Positions 52,846-62,161 are shown, numbered from the stretch's first letter. The stretch: 64,000 nt of DNA from Bacteroidaceae bacterium (GCA_017461605.1 JAFTXN010000003.1:124001-188000); one strand, 5' to 3'. Program-made: numbers and translations. The notes: generated by a model from the letters alone, not told the origin.

Positions 52846-54685
52846 AGTTGTCGTACTTGATGTGTCGGTTTTGGAACATTTCGGCTTTGGCCTGTGAGGC
52901 ATCGGAAAGCTTTCCGTTGAGATATTGCTCCATGATGAGCGCGCCGATGGGCACACCATAGGTGGCACCGAAGCCTCCGTTTTCGATATAGACGGCTACG
53001 GCTATTTGGGGATTGTTCATGGGAGCAAATCCCATGAATGCTGAGTGGTCGCGTCCGCGATTTTGGGCGGTGCCGGTCTTTCCGCAGACCTCAACGCCGG
53101 GGATGTTGGCACCACGACAGGTTCCACCCAACACGGCCTTGCGCATACCTTCCACGGCATAGTTGTACCATTTGGGATCGACCATGGTTCGCTTTGGTGT
53201 GCGGTAGAGCGAATCGATCTGCTCGTCCTGCACACTGCGCACCACATGGGGCACGTAATAGTGGCCACGATTGGCGATGGTGGCGGCAAGATTGGCAATT
53301 TGCAAGGGGGTAGCCGTCACCTCACCCTGTCCGATGGAGATGGACACCACCGTGAGGGGATTCCACGAACTGTTGTAGTGCTTGTCATAATAGTCGGCAT
53401 TGGGAATCATGCCACGTGCTTCACCGGGCAGGTCGATGCCGAGCTTATAGCCGAAACCCTGCGCCACCATGTGGTCCTTCCATCGCGTCATGGCATTCTG
53501 CACACTGCCGTATTTCTGCCTGTTGCCCAACATGCGATAGAGGTTCCAACAGAAATACGCATTGCAGGAGGTACCGATGGCCGGAACGAGCGGAATGGGC
53601 GAGCCATGGCCGTGGCAACCCAGGTGAAGCCCTTTGAAATTGAAACCACCATGACAGGGGAAAGCCATCTCCGGGGTGATACTCCCCTCCTGCAATCCCA
53701 TGAGGGCTTGAGTGAGTTTGAACGTCGAGCCCGGTGGATAACGTCCCATGATGGCACGATTGAGCAGCGGCTTCATGGGGTCAGCATTCAGCATCTTGTG
53801 ATTTTTGCCACGGTCGCGCCCCACCATGATGCGCGGGTCGTAAGTGGGCGATGAAGCCAGACAGAGCACCTCGCCCGTAGCCGGCTCGATGGCAACGATG
53901 GCTCCCAACTTGCCTTGCAACAAGCGCTCAGCCAATGCCTGCAGGTCCATATCGATACCCAAGGTAATGTTTTTTCCGGGTACCGGCAGACGGTCGTATT
54001 TTCCGCCTTGATAATGACCCTTGCTGCGACCGTGCACGTCGCGCAACATGATGCGCATACCCTTTTCGCCACGCAATTGCTTCTCATACGAGCGTTCCAC
54101 ACCAAGCTTGCCGATGAAGTCGCCACTCTTGTAGTAGTCGTCCTCCTCGATGTCGGCAGGACTCACCTCACCCACATCGCCCAGGATGTGCGCCCCCATA
54201 TTCTCGGCATAGCGTCGGATGGTGCGTTTCTCCACGGAGAAGCCGTTAAAGCGGAACAGCTTCTCTCGAAAAACGGAGAATTCCTCGGCCGGAATCTGAC
54301 TCATGAAGAGCTGCGGCGTGTGGCGCGAATAGCCGGGATTGCGGTTGCGATCCTTGATTTCGGCCATGCGTTGGGCATAAAATTCGGGGGTAATACCGAT
54401 AGTTCGGCAGAAGTCGAGGGTGTCGACACCGCGCTGCTCGTTCATCACAACCATGATGTTGTAAGACGGCTCGTTGTATACAAGCAAACGGCCCTTACGG
54501 TCGGTGATGAGACCACGCGAGGGATATTGCACCTCTTTGCGGAAAGCGTTGGAGTCGGCGTTTTTCTTATAGTCGTCGCTCATCAGCTGCAACGTAAACA
54601 GGCGTATCAGAAAAACGACAACAATCGCTATTGCGACGCCGCCGATGACAAACTTACGATTTTCAAAGTTGAGCTCGCGTGCCAT
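52835..54685 (-). CDS. mrdA: Penicillin-binding protein 2 (class B transpeptidase)
   Basis: The 616-residue protein has one N-terminal membrane helix, a dimerisation domain (GDVGEVSPADIEEDDYY region) and a transpeptidase domain. The active-site serine is S320 in PPGSTFKL, the second motif SCN is at 373-375 and KTG is at 536-538 (CGKTGTAQN). It cross-links peptidoglycan during elongation with RodA, MreC and MreD. It lies 9 nt after mreD and overlaps rodA by 11 nt. Confidence 0.95.
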   Translation of the reverse strand: MARELNFENRKFVIGGVAIAIVVVFLIRLFTLQLMSDDYKKNADSNAFRKEVQYPSRGLITDRKGRLLVYNEPSYNIMVVMNEQRGVDTLDFCRTIGITPEFYAQRMAEIKDRNRNPGYSRHTPQLFMSQIPAEEFSVFREKLFRFNGFSVEKRTIRRYAENMGAHILGDVGEVSPADIEEDDYYKSGDFIGKLGVERSYEKQLRGEKGMRIMLRDVHGRSKGHYQGGKYDRLPVPGKNITLGIDMDLQALAERLLQGKLGAIVAIEPATGEVLCLASSPTYDPRIMVGRDRGKNHKMLNADPMKPLLNRAIMGRYPPGSTFKLTQALMGLQEGSITPEMAFPCHGGFNFKGLHLGCHGHGSPIPLVPAIGTSCNAYFCWNLYRMLGNRQKYGSVQNAMTRWKDHMVAQGFGYKLGIDLPGEARGMIPNADYYDKHYNSSWNPLTVVSISIGQGEVTATPLQIANLAATIANRGHYYVPHVVRSVQDEQIDSLYRTPKRTMVDPKWYNYAVEGMRKAVLGGTCRGANIPGVEVCGKTGTAQNRGRDHSAFMGFAPMNNPQIAVAVYIENGGFGATYGVPIGALIMEQYLNGKLSDASQAKAEMFQNRHIKYDNYVR

Positions 54686-54694
54686 GAACCTGAC

Positions 54695-55210
54695 TTATTT
54701 TTTCTTGGCCGCCGAGCGAAGGGATTCGAGGGCGATGATAAACAACAGCGTGAGCACCCAACTGCCTACGATACCGATGAGCAACGATGCCCAATTGTAG
54801 AACGAGAACAACTCGATGACAAAATAGAGCGTAGTGTTGACCAACGATGATAGCGCGGCGAAGGACAGAAAACGCATGCGTCCCAAAGTGCGTGAAGAGG
54901 GAATGAAAACTTCCTCCTCCTTGTCGGTCGGAGTGAAAGTTTTCAGCAAAAACGGCACCAGCAATCCCGTAGCACACAGCGAGGCTGAAGCCACACCGGG
55001 GGTGTTGGTGAAAACATCGATGATAAGCCCCAGGAAGAAGCCCAAAGCCACCCACACCCAACGCGACAGGTTGTTGGGAAGAATGAGCAGGAAGTAGACA
55101 TAAGGCATCGGTGTGGCGTAACCCAGCATGTGAATGTGATTGAGCACAAACACCTGCAGGGAAATCAGCAACAGGAACCAGCCTATACGCGACAATATGG
55201 TTTGTATCAT
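54695..55210 (-). CDS. mreD: Rod-shape-determining protein MreD
   Basis: The 171-residue inner-membrane protein is almost entirely hydrophobic with about five helices and a basic tail. Identification rests on position between mreC and mrdA, on size, and on the family pattern (HMLGYATPMPYVYFLLILPN near the N terminus, GLIIDVFTNTPGVAS in the middle). A larger frame in another phase (54663-55262) is a shadow. Confidence 0.88.
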   Translation of the reverse strand: MIQTILSRIGWFLLLISLQVFVLNHIHMLGYATPMPYVYFLLILPNNLSRWVWVALGFFLGLIIDVFTNTPGVASASLCATGLLVPFLLKTFTPTDKEEEVFIPSSRTLGRMRFLSFAALSSLVNTTLYFVIELFSFYNWASLLIGIVGSWVLTLLFIIALESLRSAAKKK

Positions 55211-55272
55211 AGATGTATGCGAAGATTATTGTTGAAACAACGGAGTTCGTCTGAAACTCCAATCCGAAATAC

Positions 55273-56130
55273 TTACTCAGCCGGCATATTGAGGTCTGCC
55301 CGATGATATAGCGAATCGAGCTCAGCCTTATGAGGAGTGGCGATGACGCTCACATCGCGGATGTTGGAGAAATCGGTGCCCAGACTCACTTCCAATCGGT
55401 AGGACTGTCCGTCGGGCGAATTGCTCACCTTTCTCACACGCCCCACAAAGATGCCGGGAGGAAACATCGACGAGTATCCGCTCGTCTCGATTACCTCGCC
55501 AACCTTTGCCTCGGCATAGCGCGGCACGTCGTCCACATGGGCACGGCGGAAACTGCCACCATCCCACTGCAAGAAGCCATGATAATTCTGTCCACGCACA
55601 CGGCAACTGATGCTCGACTTATTGTTTGTTACTGGAATCACCAGCGAATGGTTGGCCTCAACAAGATAGACAATTCCCACCACACCGCCACCACCGACAA
55701 CTCCCATTTCGGGACGCACACCCTGCTTCTCACCTTGGTCAATCACCAGATAGTTGTTGGTGCCCCGTGACGTGTTCGACACCACACGAGCCGGTATCAT
55801 CTGATACTCGGAAAGTATCTCCGCAATGCGCTGCTCTGTGTAGGTGGAATCGTGTCCCGCCCGATCGAGCGCCAGGCGCAATTGCTCCACCTGCTGCTGC
55901 AGCACAATGTTACGTTGGGTCAAATCCCGATTTACCGTCTGCAGGTTCAGATATGCCACCACATCGCCATATACACCGTTGATGGATGCCACCACGGCAT
56001 TGGCTGATGTGAACCATACGCTTCCCTGAAAATTGTTGAAACGAAACAGCAGCACGAAACTTGCGATTTCGAGCAACAGAAACAAGAACACGTAATTGTA
56101 CTTACGCAGAAAGTCCAACAAATTGTGCAT
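55273..56130 (-). CDS. mreC: Rod-shape-determining protein MreC
   Basis: The 285-residue protein has a membrane helix near residues 12-28, a coiled coil (about 65-105, VNRDLTQRNIVLQQQVEQLR) and a periplasmic two-barrel core with NYLVIDQGEKQGVRPEMGVV and GEVIETSGYSSMFPPGI. MreC links PBP2 to MreB filaments. It lies in the usual order mreB-mreC-mreD. The 113-nt gap before mreC contains an imperfect hairpin. Confidence 0.92.
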   Translation of the reverse strand: MHNLLDFLRKYNYVFLFLLLEIASFVLLFRFNNFQGSVWFTSANAVVASINGVYGDVVAYLNLQTVNRDLTQRNIVLQQQVEQLRLALDRAGHDSTYTEQRIAEILSEYQMIPARVVSNTSRGTNNYLVIDQGEKQGVRPEMGVVGGGGVVGIVYLVEANHSLVIPVTNNKSSISCRVRGQNYHGFLQWDGGSFRRAHVDDVPRYAEAKVGEVIETSGYSSMFPPGIFVGRVRKVSNSPDGQSYRLEVSLGTDFSNIRDVSVIATPHKAELDSLYHRADLNMPAE

Positions 56131-56243
56131 CCGGTCTTTTCGCTAAGTGAGAAAGGATGAATGATGAATGAAGAATTGAGAGAGAAGAGTGCCTGTTATG
56201 ATTTCACTCCCCTCTCTCTAAATGTCTGCCGGCACTTCCGGAA

Positions 56244-57278
56244 TTATCGCATCAGGAAGGTGAAGTTCTCCACATTCTTGAGTGCAATACCCGTACCACG
56301 AGCCACACACAGCAGGGGATCTTCTGCCACATGGAACTTGATGTTGATCTTATCGGTCAGGCGCTTGTCAAGACCACGCAACAATGCACCGCCACCGGTG
56401 AGGTAGATACCATTCTTCACGATGTCGGCATAGAGTTCGGGAGGCGTATTCTCAAGCGCATTGAGCACCGCCATCTCGATACGGGCAATGCTCTTCTCCA
56501 GACAGTGGGCAATCTCCTGATAGCACACAGGAACCTCCATCGGCAGCGCCGTAATCTTGTTCGGGCCATGCACCACGTAGTCTTCCGGCTCATTCTCGCC
56601 CAAATCCGTAAGCGCCGCACCCACATGTATCTTAATGCGTTCGGCCATACGCTCACTGACTTTCACGTTGTGCTGACGGCTCATGTATTCCTGAATGTCG
56701 AATGTGAAATCATCGCCGGCCATCTTGATGGAATTGTTCGACACGATGCCACCCAACGAAATCACTGCAATCTCAGTGGTACCACCACCTATATCAACGA
56801 TCATGTTACCCTCGGGAGCCTGCACATCGATACCGACACCGATGGCCGCAGCCATAGGTTCGAACAGCAGATAGATGTCGCGTCCGCCGGCATGTTCGGC
56901 CGAGTCGCGCACGGCACGAAGCTCCACTTCAGTGGAACCGCTGGGCACACCAATCACCATACGCAACGAGGGAGAGAAGAGACGCTTGCCGCGATGCACC
57001 ATCTTGATGAGTCCGCGCATCATCTGCTCACAAGCGTTAAAGTCGGCAATCACGCCATCGCGCAGCGGACGAATAACACGGATTTTGTCGTTCGTCTTCT
57101 CATACATCTGCTTGGCACGACCGCCCACAGCCACCATTTTTTCGGAGTGACGATCAAGCGCCACCACCGACGGCTCGTTCACAACAATTTCACCATCACT
57201 GATGATAATGGTATTGGCCGTTCCGAGGTCGATGGCCAACTCCTGGGTGAAAGAAAAGAATTTCGAAAAGATACCCAT
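56244..57278 (-). CDS. mreB: Actin-like rod-shape protein MreB
   Basis: The 344-residue protein of the actin fold has ATP-site segments: IDLGTANTII at the N terminus, IVDIGGGTTEIAVISLGGIV in the middle and YLTGGGALLRGLDKRL near the end. It forms membrane-bound filaments that guide cell-wall insertion. Length is normal. The purH gene ends 36 nt upstream, so both are probably on one mRNA from the family B promoter at 57945-57975. Confidence 0.97.
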   Translation of the reverse strand: MGIFSKFFSFTQELAIDLGTANTIIISDGEIVVNEPSVVALDRHSEKMVAVGGRAKQMYEKTNDKIRVIRPLRDGVIADFNACEQMMRGLIKMVHRGKRLFSPSLRMVIGVPSGSTEVELRAVRDSAEHAGGRDIYLLFEPMAAAIGVGIDVQAPEGNMIVDIGGGTTEIAVISLGGIVSNNSIKMAGDDFTFDIQEYMSRQHNVKVSERMAERIKIHVGAALTDLGENEPEDYVVHGPNKITALPMEVPVCYQEIAHCLEKSIARIEMAVLNALENTPPELYADIVKNGIYLTGGGALLRGLDKRLTDKINIKFHVAEDPLLCVARGTGIALKNVENFTFLMR

Positions 57279-57314
57279 ATATTTCTCTACAAACTATTAT
57301 GTGCTGAATGTGGC

Positions 57315-57914
57315 TTAGGCCTGTTTCTCAAACCAATTGTGGATAGCGGTATCATAGTGGCTGGACACACCGAAAGCCTGCGTAGCAAACCAGCGACGTT
57401 CGGCCAACTCGGTCTGTGCACCATTCTTCTTCACGATATCGAGCAAAGCGCCATATTCGGCTTTCGACGGAACAATCACCACATCGTTGAAGTTCTTGGC
57501 ACCGGCACGAATCAACGAAATACCACCTATGTCAATCTTCTCAATGATATCGGCATCCGAAGCGCCGCTTGCCACTGTCTGCTCAAAAGGATAGAGATCC
57601 ACAATCACGAGGTCGATTTCCGGAATTTCGTACTGCGCCATCTGCTCGCGATCGCCCTCCAGCTCACGACGACCGAGAATACCACCGAACACCTTGGGAT
57701 GCAGCGTCTTCACACGTCCGCCAAGGATAGAGGGATAAGTGGTTACATCCTCCACCTTGCGGCAGGGATAACCTAAGGATTCGATAAACTGTTGTGTTCC
57801 GCCGGTGGAGAGAAATTCCACACCTTGCGCATGCAACTCGGCCAAGAGTTCATCCAAGCCATCTTTATGAAAGACAGACACCAAAGCTGTCTTGATCTTC
57901 TTTGTTCCGGACAT
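57315..57914 (-). CDS. purH: IMP cyclohydrolase, stand-alone domain (PurH N-terminal half)
   Basis: The 199-residue protein corresponds only to the MGS-like IMP cyclohydrolase domain of bifunctional PurH, which closes FAICAR to IMP. Conserved parts are SVFHKDGL, STGGTQQFIE, GGRVKTLHPKVFGGIL, IDLVIVDLYPFE, IDIGGISLIRAGAKNF and a C-terminal ASHYDTAIHNWF-like SSHYDTAIHNWF. The usual AICAR transformylase domain (about 300 residues) is absent; the frame ends in a clean stop and mreB follows directly, so there is no sign of a frameshift remnant. The transformylase step must be encoded elsewhere. Its promoter lies in a family B repeat. Confidence 0.9.
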   Translation of the reverse strand: MSGTKKIKTALVSVFHKDGLDELLAELHAQGVEFLSTGGTQQFIESLGYPCRKVEDVTTYPSILGGRVKTLHPKVFGGILGRRELEGDREQMAQYEIPEIDLVIVDLYPFEQTVASGASDADIIEKIDIGGISLIRAGAKNFNDVVIVPSKAEYGALLDIVKKNGAQTELAERRWFATQAFGVSSHYDTAIHNWFEKQA

Positions 57915-57944
57915 AATTTATTTTAGCTAAAACGTTTGAGCTTG

Positions 57945-57975
57945 CAAAGTTAGTGCAAGGCGAGCGGAATACAAA
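57945..57975 (-). promoter_or_regulatory. purH-mreB promoter carried by a family B repeat
   Basis: On the minus strand TTTG (57975-57972), a 19-bp spacer ending CTCGCCTTGCAC, and TAACTTTG (57952-57945) match the consensus. The start codon of purH is 30 nt further on. It probably serves the whole purH-mreBCD-mrdA-rodA group. Confidence 0.8.
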
Positions 57976-58075
57976 ACAAAATGCAAAGCTTTTGTTTTTA
58001 TTCCCGAGCCGTAGCCTAACTTGGGCGAAGCCAGAGTGGTGCAAGGCGAGAGAAGTGCAAAGTGAAAAACGAGTT
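57945..58075 (-). repeat. Family B repeat, about 1.4 units upstream of purH
   Basis: In plus-strand reading CAAGGCGAG occurs at 57956 and 58042, 86 bp apart. Between them are ACAAAACAAAATGCAAAGC, CCGAGCCGTAGC and TTGGGCGAAGCC, as in the other arrays. The second unit decays after about 30 bp. The gene-proximal end is the purH promoter. Confidence 0.85.
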
Positions 58076-58145
58076 TTAAACCTTTAGCTGAGCACTCGCT
58101 CAGGTATTTTAATTTCCACATAAAAAATCAAAGACTAAAACGAAT

Positions 58146-58212
58146 AAAATCTACACGGCGTTTAGGAATTTCTGCAGTGCTTGCAGAAATTCCTAAACGC
58201 CGTGTAGATTTT
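58146..58212. repeat. Family A perfect 31-bp palindrome
   Basis: The arms 58146-58176 and 58182-58212 are perfectly complementary with the loop GTGCT. Arms begin AAAATCTACACGGCGTTTAGG; the GCAAGGCG of other copies is here ACACGGCG on both arms, so the two arms changed together. It lies between the purH promoter and the end of the next leftward gene. Confidence 0.92.
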
Positions 58213-58486
58213 CCCGAAAAGCCGGAGGCACATCAAGCATCGGATTTCGTGCTACCCAACAGGCGAACGAGGATTGGCCAAGAAAATCATTTTGCCACGC
58301 GACTTGGTGGAATGGGAATGCGATTTCTGAGACCAACTTCCACCAAAGCCAATTGAGATTCATTGCATCTGTGAGTGGACTTTGGCTTGAACTTGAACAA
58401 GACTTTTGAAGCCAATCTGCAATTGAGACTCCACTTAACGCTTTGTTCGCAACGCAGACTCTTTCTCACAAAACAGCCACAAACAC
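58213..58486. other. Gap without recognised genes
   Basis: Only a few imperfect inverted and direct repeats are seen here, such as CCAAAGCCAATTGAGA near 58345 and GAAGCCAATCTGCAATTGAGA near 58408. No promoter, RNA or coding signal is recognised. Confidence 0.4.
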
Positions 58487-58523
58487 AAAGAGGATGTGTC
58501 TCGGTTGGGGACACATCCTCTTT
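58487..58523 (-). terminator. Intrinsic terminator of the SH3-like lipoprotein gene
   Basis: A 14-bp stem (58487-58500 with 58510-58523, loop 58501-58509). Read leftward it is followed by GTGTTTGTGG. It lies 28 nt after the stop codon at 58552. Confidence 0.7.
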
Positions 58524-58551
58524 TACGTATTACCGTTAAGCAACCTGCGCT

Positions 58552-59904
58552 TTACAGCCCCATATATTCTTGAGTGTAAATGTCGCTTTGCAAGATATAG
58601 CCAACCACATGCAGGAAGCCTTGCTGGTTGCGTTCGTAATATCTTACGTATCCTTCATAGTCTCCACTGCTGGTGGCAATAATATACTCACTGTTGATGG
58701 GAAGCGTCTTTATCACATTACTCTTGTTGTCAGCCTTGGCATAAACCTTAATACCTTCCTCAACACCGACTGTCAAGTTGTCAAAATACAAGGCTGGACC
58801 TGTATAATCCACTTCATCACACTTGACATAGCCGCTAAAGGTGAGCGTGTCATTCTTGAAGTGTCCCACTTTGCACCATCCTTCGTTTTCTTCTGAGAGG
58901 AAGAGGGCTTTCACACCCTCTTGGTGATACAACGTATCCACCACTGCACTCTTCTCATCCGGCTTTGCGTAAGACACGGTATGCCCGGTCTTTTCGGCTT
59001 TCACCACTTGCTCTATTGTTGAATCAACGTTCAGCATCAAATCCCAATAATCCTCTTTGCCTGCAAAATTATCATATTCTACACCGGTAAATTTGGCATA
59101 CTTCAACATTAAGCTAACCTGCGAGTCGCTCCGGAACTTGACGCTCACGTTATATCTCAAGTCCTTGTTAACTGCATAACGAAATAATTCGTTAACATTC
59201 ACAGTGAATTCTCGGGTTTCCCTGGGTGCCAAATCTTTTCCATCCAGCGTTTTCTTGTTGTTGACGATTTTGCCGGTTGAATTCTGATAGATGCTGATTT
59301 CCAGAGCGTAGTCATCCCCGGACACAGCACTCTGTCCCCAGTTTTGCACGGTAAAATTGAGTTTGACATACGAATTGGCACCAGTGCGCCAGGAGTAATA
59401 TTGGTCAGAAGGGAACAGATTGATATTGCTCTTAAATGCCGGCAATTGCTCCAGATACTTCATATAGAGAGAACCCGGTTCAAATATTTTGGCCAATCCG
59501 ATGTCGGAGATTTTCTTCTGAGGAACACCGGTGTTGATGGCCAATTCGTTGTGAGCAGAGTCGAGCTTCATGACACCATAAGAGTCGATCAACTTCACAT
59601 TGCCTGCACTGTCGGCTTCGAAGACCAAACGCTGGCCACGCTCCTCGTTGAGCATCACTTCATACAGACCGGTGGAATCGTTCTTCTCCACCGACATGCC
59701 GTCGGCATTCAGTGTCTCGACATACTTCAGGCAGTCATACTTCTTTGCCACCTCATAAAGCTCGTAGACAGTTGCCTTGTCCTTGTCGTTGATGGCCATC
59801 ACAAATTTTTCGGATACCTCTTCGATGGCACCGATGTTCTTGTCGCAGGAAGCAAAGCAAACAGCTGCGAACAACACTGTGATAAATAATTTTAGATTTC
59901 GCAT
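58552..59904 (-). CDS. Lipoprotein with C-terminal SH3-like domains
   Basis: The 450-residue lipoprotein has its lipobox at CFASC. A first region (about 25-130) has the DUF4878-like pattern of a small alpha-beta domain (VSEKFVMAINDKDKATVYELY). The middle is a beta-rich region with NFTVQNWGQSAVSGDDYALEI. Two SH3b-like units end the protein (about 300-360 and 375-445: VDTLYHQEGVKALFLSEENEGWCKV and IKVYAKADNKSNVIKTLPINSEYI, quoted in part). SH3b domains bind cell-wall peptides, so attachment to peptidoglycan is possible. No enzymatic motif is seen. Confidence 0.75.
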   Translation of the reverse strand: MRNLKLFITVLFAAVCFASCDKNIGAIEEVSEKFVMAINDKDKATVYELYEVAKKYDCLKYVETLNADGMSVEKNDSTGLYEVMLNEERGQRLVFEADSAGNVKLIDSYGVMKLDSAHNELAINTGVPQKKISDIGLAKIFEPGSLYMKYLEQLPAFKSNINLFPSDQYYSWRTGANSYVKLNFTVQNWGQSAVSGDDYALEISIYQNSTGKIVNNKKTLDGKDLAPRETREFTVNVNELFRYAVNKDLRYNVSVKFRSDSQVSLMLKYAKFTGVEYDNFAGKEDYWDLMLNVDSTIEQVVKAEKTGHTVSYAKPDEKSAVVDTLYHQEGVKALFLSEENEGWCKVGHFKNDTLTFSGYVKCDEVDYTGPALYFDNLTVGVEEGIKVYAKADNKSNVIKTLPINSEYIIATSSGDYEGYVRYYERNQQGFLHVVGYILQSDIYTQEYMGL

Positions 59905-59966
59905 AATTTGTATTTATAACTTAATTGAACTTTTATCCATGTCGTTTACCAATACCGAGAAAAGGA

Positions 59967-60878
59967 TTAACGACCCGAGGAAGATGTGCGCTGCGTGTCG
60001 AGTTGATACTTCGAACATCCGGCACAGACAAATTCCACAAGTTCGAAAGCGCTATCATCACCCTGAACCCACTTCACCTTAACAATGGCAGGTTTAACTT
60101 TCTGCTTGATATACTTATCCAGTCTTGCTGCTTGTGGGCTGGTTTTCCTGGCATAAAAGTAGAAGAAATAATCATTGGTAAAAACAGCATATGCATTCCA
60201 ATAATCATTATCGTAGTTCTGATTTTTCTCAACTCTGATTCTCAACTCAAAAACCTTGTTGGGTTGGGCCTTCATTTGAACCTCGGTATAAGGATTGTAC
60301 TTTACGGATGCTTCCCAATCTACTTTATAACCGGAGGGTGTCTTCACCAGACACATACCAGTAGCATCATCAAAATAGACATTGGCTCTTACCTGTTCGA
60401 ATTGTTTGTCCGGGTTCCAGTCTAAAGTATTTACCTCCCAATTCTCCACTTCGTCGTAATACTTCACCATCAAAGGCTTCACGCGCTGCGCGTCCAGAAC
60501 ATATTGCGAAGCCTCCTCGGGAGTTTTACTTTTATAATAAGCTATGAAAACGGCTTGCATGGAGTCGGCAGCGGTGCGCAACGCCGTCGGAGCTTGCCCC
60601 GGAGCAGCCGCGGCTCCGGCACCCTGCTCGCGGAGAGCAGCAAGGTCGGCTTCCAGTTTTGTCAAACGCTCCCTCAGCGTGGCATTCTCTGCCTGCAATG
60701 TAGCAATCGACTGCGTAAATGTCAGCAGCAGCGCATTCATTTGGTCCACTTTGGCTCCCAATGTTGTCTGACCTGTCTGCAAGGCACTGATGCTCTCCAG
60801 CATTTCCTTCTTACCTTGTGCTGAAGCCGACAAAACAATGCAAAAAACAAACAAAGCTGAAATCAAAATCTTCTTCAT
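59967..60878 (-). CDS. Exported coiled-coil protein, unknown function
   Basis: The 303-residue protein has a Sec signal (ends near ASAQG), a heptad coiled coil (about 30-85: ALLLTFTQSIATLQAENATL and LTKLEADLAALREQ), an Ala/Gly/Pro linker and a C-terminal beta-rich domain with WEASVKYNPYTEVQMKAQPN and NDYFFYFYARK. The C terminus has a CAGC pair. It is next to and upstream of the SH3-like lipoprotein, 62 nt apart in the same direction, so the two are probably one unit. Confidence 0.65.
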   Translation of the reverse strand: MKKILISALFVFCIVLSASAQGKKEMLESISALQTGQTTLGAKVDQMNALLLTFTQSIATLQAENATLRERLTKLEADLAALREQGAGAAAAPGQAPTALRTAADSMQAVFIAYYKSKTPEEASQYVLDAQRVKPLMVKYYDEVENWEVNTLDWNPDKQFEQVRANVYFDDATGMCLVKTPSGYKVDWEASVKYNPYTEVQMKAQPNKVFELRIRVEKNQNYDNDYWNAYAVFTNDYFFYFYARKTSPQAARLDKYIKQKVKPAIVKVKWVQGDDSAFELVEFVCAGCSKYQLDTQRTSSSGR

Positions 60879-61035
60879 TGTGCATTTTTTTTATAAAAAC
60901 ATGCCTACTCTTTTTCTCGGATTTTCGGCATACTCCGTTACAAAGGAACCAATAATAAGCCAAACTCCGTTGGTTCGTTTTAGTCCTTATTACGGATTCC
61001 TATTTGTCTGCCGGAATTATGATATCCCCTCTCTC

Positions 61036-61076
61036 AAAAAAAGAGGGAACACACCCTGCCGGATGCATTCTCTCTT
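61036..61076 (-). terminator. Probable terminator of tdh
   Basis: Read leftward, GAATGCA (61070-61064) can pair with TGTGTTC (61053-61047), and the flanking AGAG/CTCT extends the stem with a bulge. A run of seven T follows (complement of 61036-61042). The stem contains G-U pairs, so the call is moderate. Confidence 0.5.
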
Positions 61077-61094
61077 CTGTTCTTTCTATAATTG

Positions 61095-62120
61095 TTAGTC
61101 CCACTCGAGCAACACCTTGCCGCACTGGCCGGACTCCATGATATCGAAGCCCTTTTGGAAATCGGCGATGGGGAATCGGTGTGTGATGACGGGGCTGAGG
61201 TCCAAGCCGGAGATAAGCATTTGCTCCATCTTGTACCATGTTTCCCACATTTCGCGGCCGTAGATACCCTTGATGGTGAGTGCCTTGAAGATGATTTCGC
61301 TCCAGTCCACCGTAGTGGTGGGAGGCAGGATGCCCAGCTGGGCAATCTTGGAGCCATTGTACATCTTGGCCACCATTTCGCGGAATGCCACGGGAGCGCC
61401 GGACATCTCAAGACCTACGTCGAAACCGCGGATGCCCAGTTGATCCATGGCACCTTGCACGCTCTCGCCCTTCGAGGCATTCACTGTGCAGGTGGCACCC
61501 ATCTTCTTAGCGATGTCCAGACGGTAGTCACTCAGGTCGGTCACGACGATGTTTTTCGCACCGGCAAACTTAGCGATGGCTGTGGCCATTGTGCCGATTA
61601 GACCGGCACCCGTGATGAGCACGTCTTCACCCAGCAGGGGGAACGACAGGGCTGTGTGAGTGGCATTGCCGAAGGGGTCCATGATGGCTGCCATATCGTC
61701 GGAGATGCGATCGTCCAGTTTCACCACATTGCTCTCGGGGATGCAGAGATATTCGGCAAATGCTCCATCACGATTCACACCCACACCGATGCTGTTTTCA
61801 CAGATGTGCTGCAAACCACGACGGCAGTTACGGCAATGTCCGCAAGCGATATGTCCTTCGCCCGTCACGCGGTCGCCCACCTTGATGTTGCGAACACCGG
61901 GACCTACTTCTGCCACCACACCGACATATTCGTGACCGATGGTCATGGGAGTCTTGATGGTCTTCTGGCTCCACTCATCCCACTTGTAGATGTGCAGGTC
62001 GGTACCGCAGATAGCTGTTTTCTTAATCTTGATGAGCACGTCGTTCACGCCTACTTCCGGCTTTGCGACTTCTTCCATCCAAATACCCTTTTGGGGTTCT
62101 TTCTTGACTAATGCTTTCAT
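61095..62120 (-). CDS. tdh: L-threonine 3-dehydrogenase
   Basis: The 341-residue zinc-dependent medium-chain dehydrogenase oxidises L-threonine to 2-amino-3-ketobutyrate. The catalytic zinc site uses C38 in AICGTDLH and the GHEYVGVV histidine-glutamate; the structural zinc site is [15 protein letters not shown]. The NAD-binding loop is GAGLIGTMA. The protein is close to E. coli Tdh in length and motifs. It is transcribed alone from its own promoter. Confidence 0.95.
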   Translation of the reverse strand: MKALVKKEPQKGIWMEEVAKPEVGVNDVLIKIKKTAICGTDLHIYKWDEWSQKTIKTPMTIGHEYVGVVAEVGPGVRNIKVGDRVTGEGHIACGHCRNCRRGLQHICENSIGVGVNRDGAFAEYLCIPESNVVKLDDRISDDMAAIMDPFGNATHTALSFPLLGEDVLITGAGLIGTMATAIAKFAGAKNIVVTDLSDYRLDIAKKMGATCTVNASKGESVQGAMDQLGIRGFDVGLEMSGAPVAFREMVAKMYNGSKIAQLGILPPTTTVDWSEIIFKALTIKGIYGREMWETWYKMEQMLISGLDLSPVITHRFPIADFQKGFDIMESGQCGKVLLEWD

Positions 62121-62161
62121 TGTTTTATGTCTATTGATGGTTGTTTTCGGTTATCAATCAG

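Noticed and set aside
54663-55262. A 199-codon minus-strand frame over mreD
   Set aside because: It is in another phase than the hydrophobic MreD frame and lacks its helix pattern.
57927-58121. A short frame upstream of purH with LGYGSGIKTK-like peptide
   Set aside because: It is translation of the family B repeat and overlaps the purH promoter.
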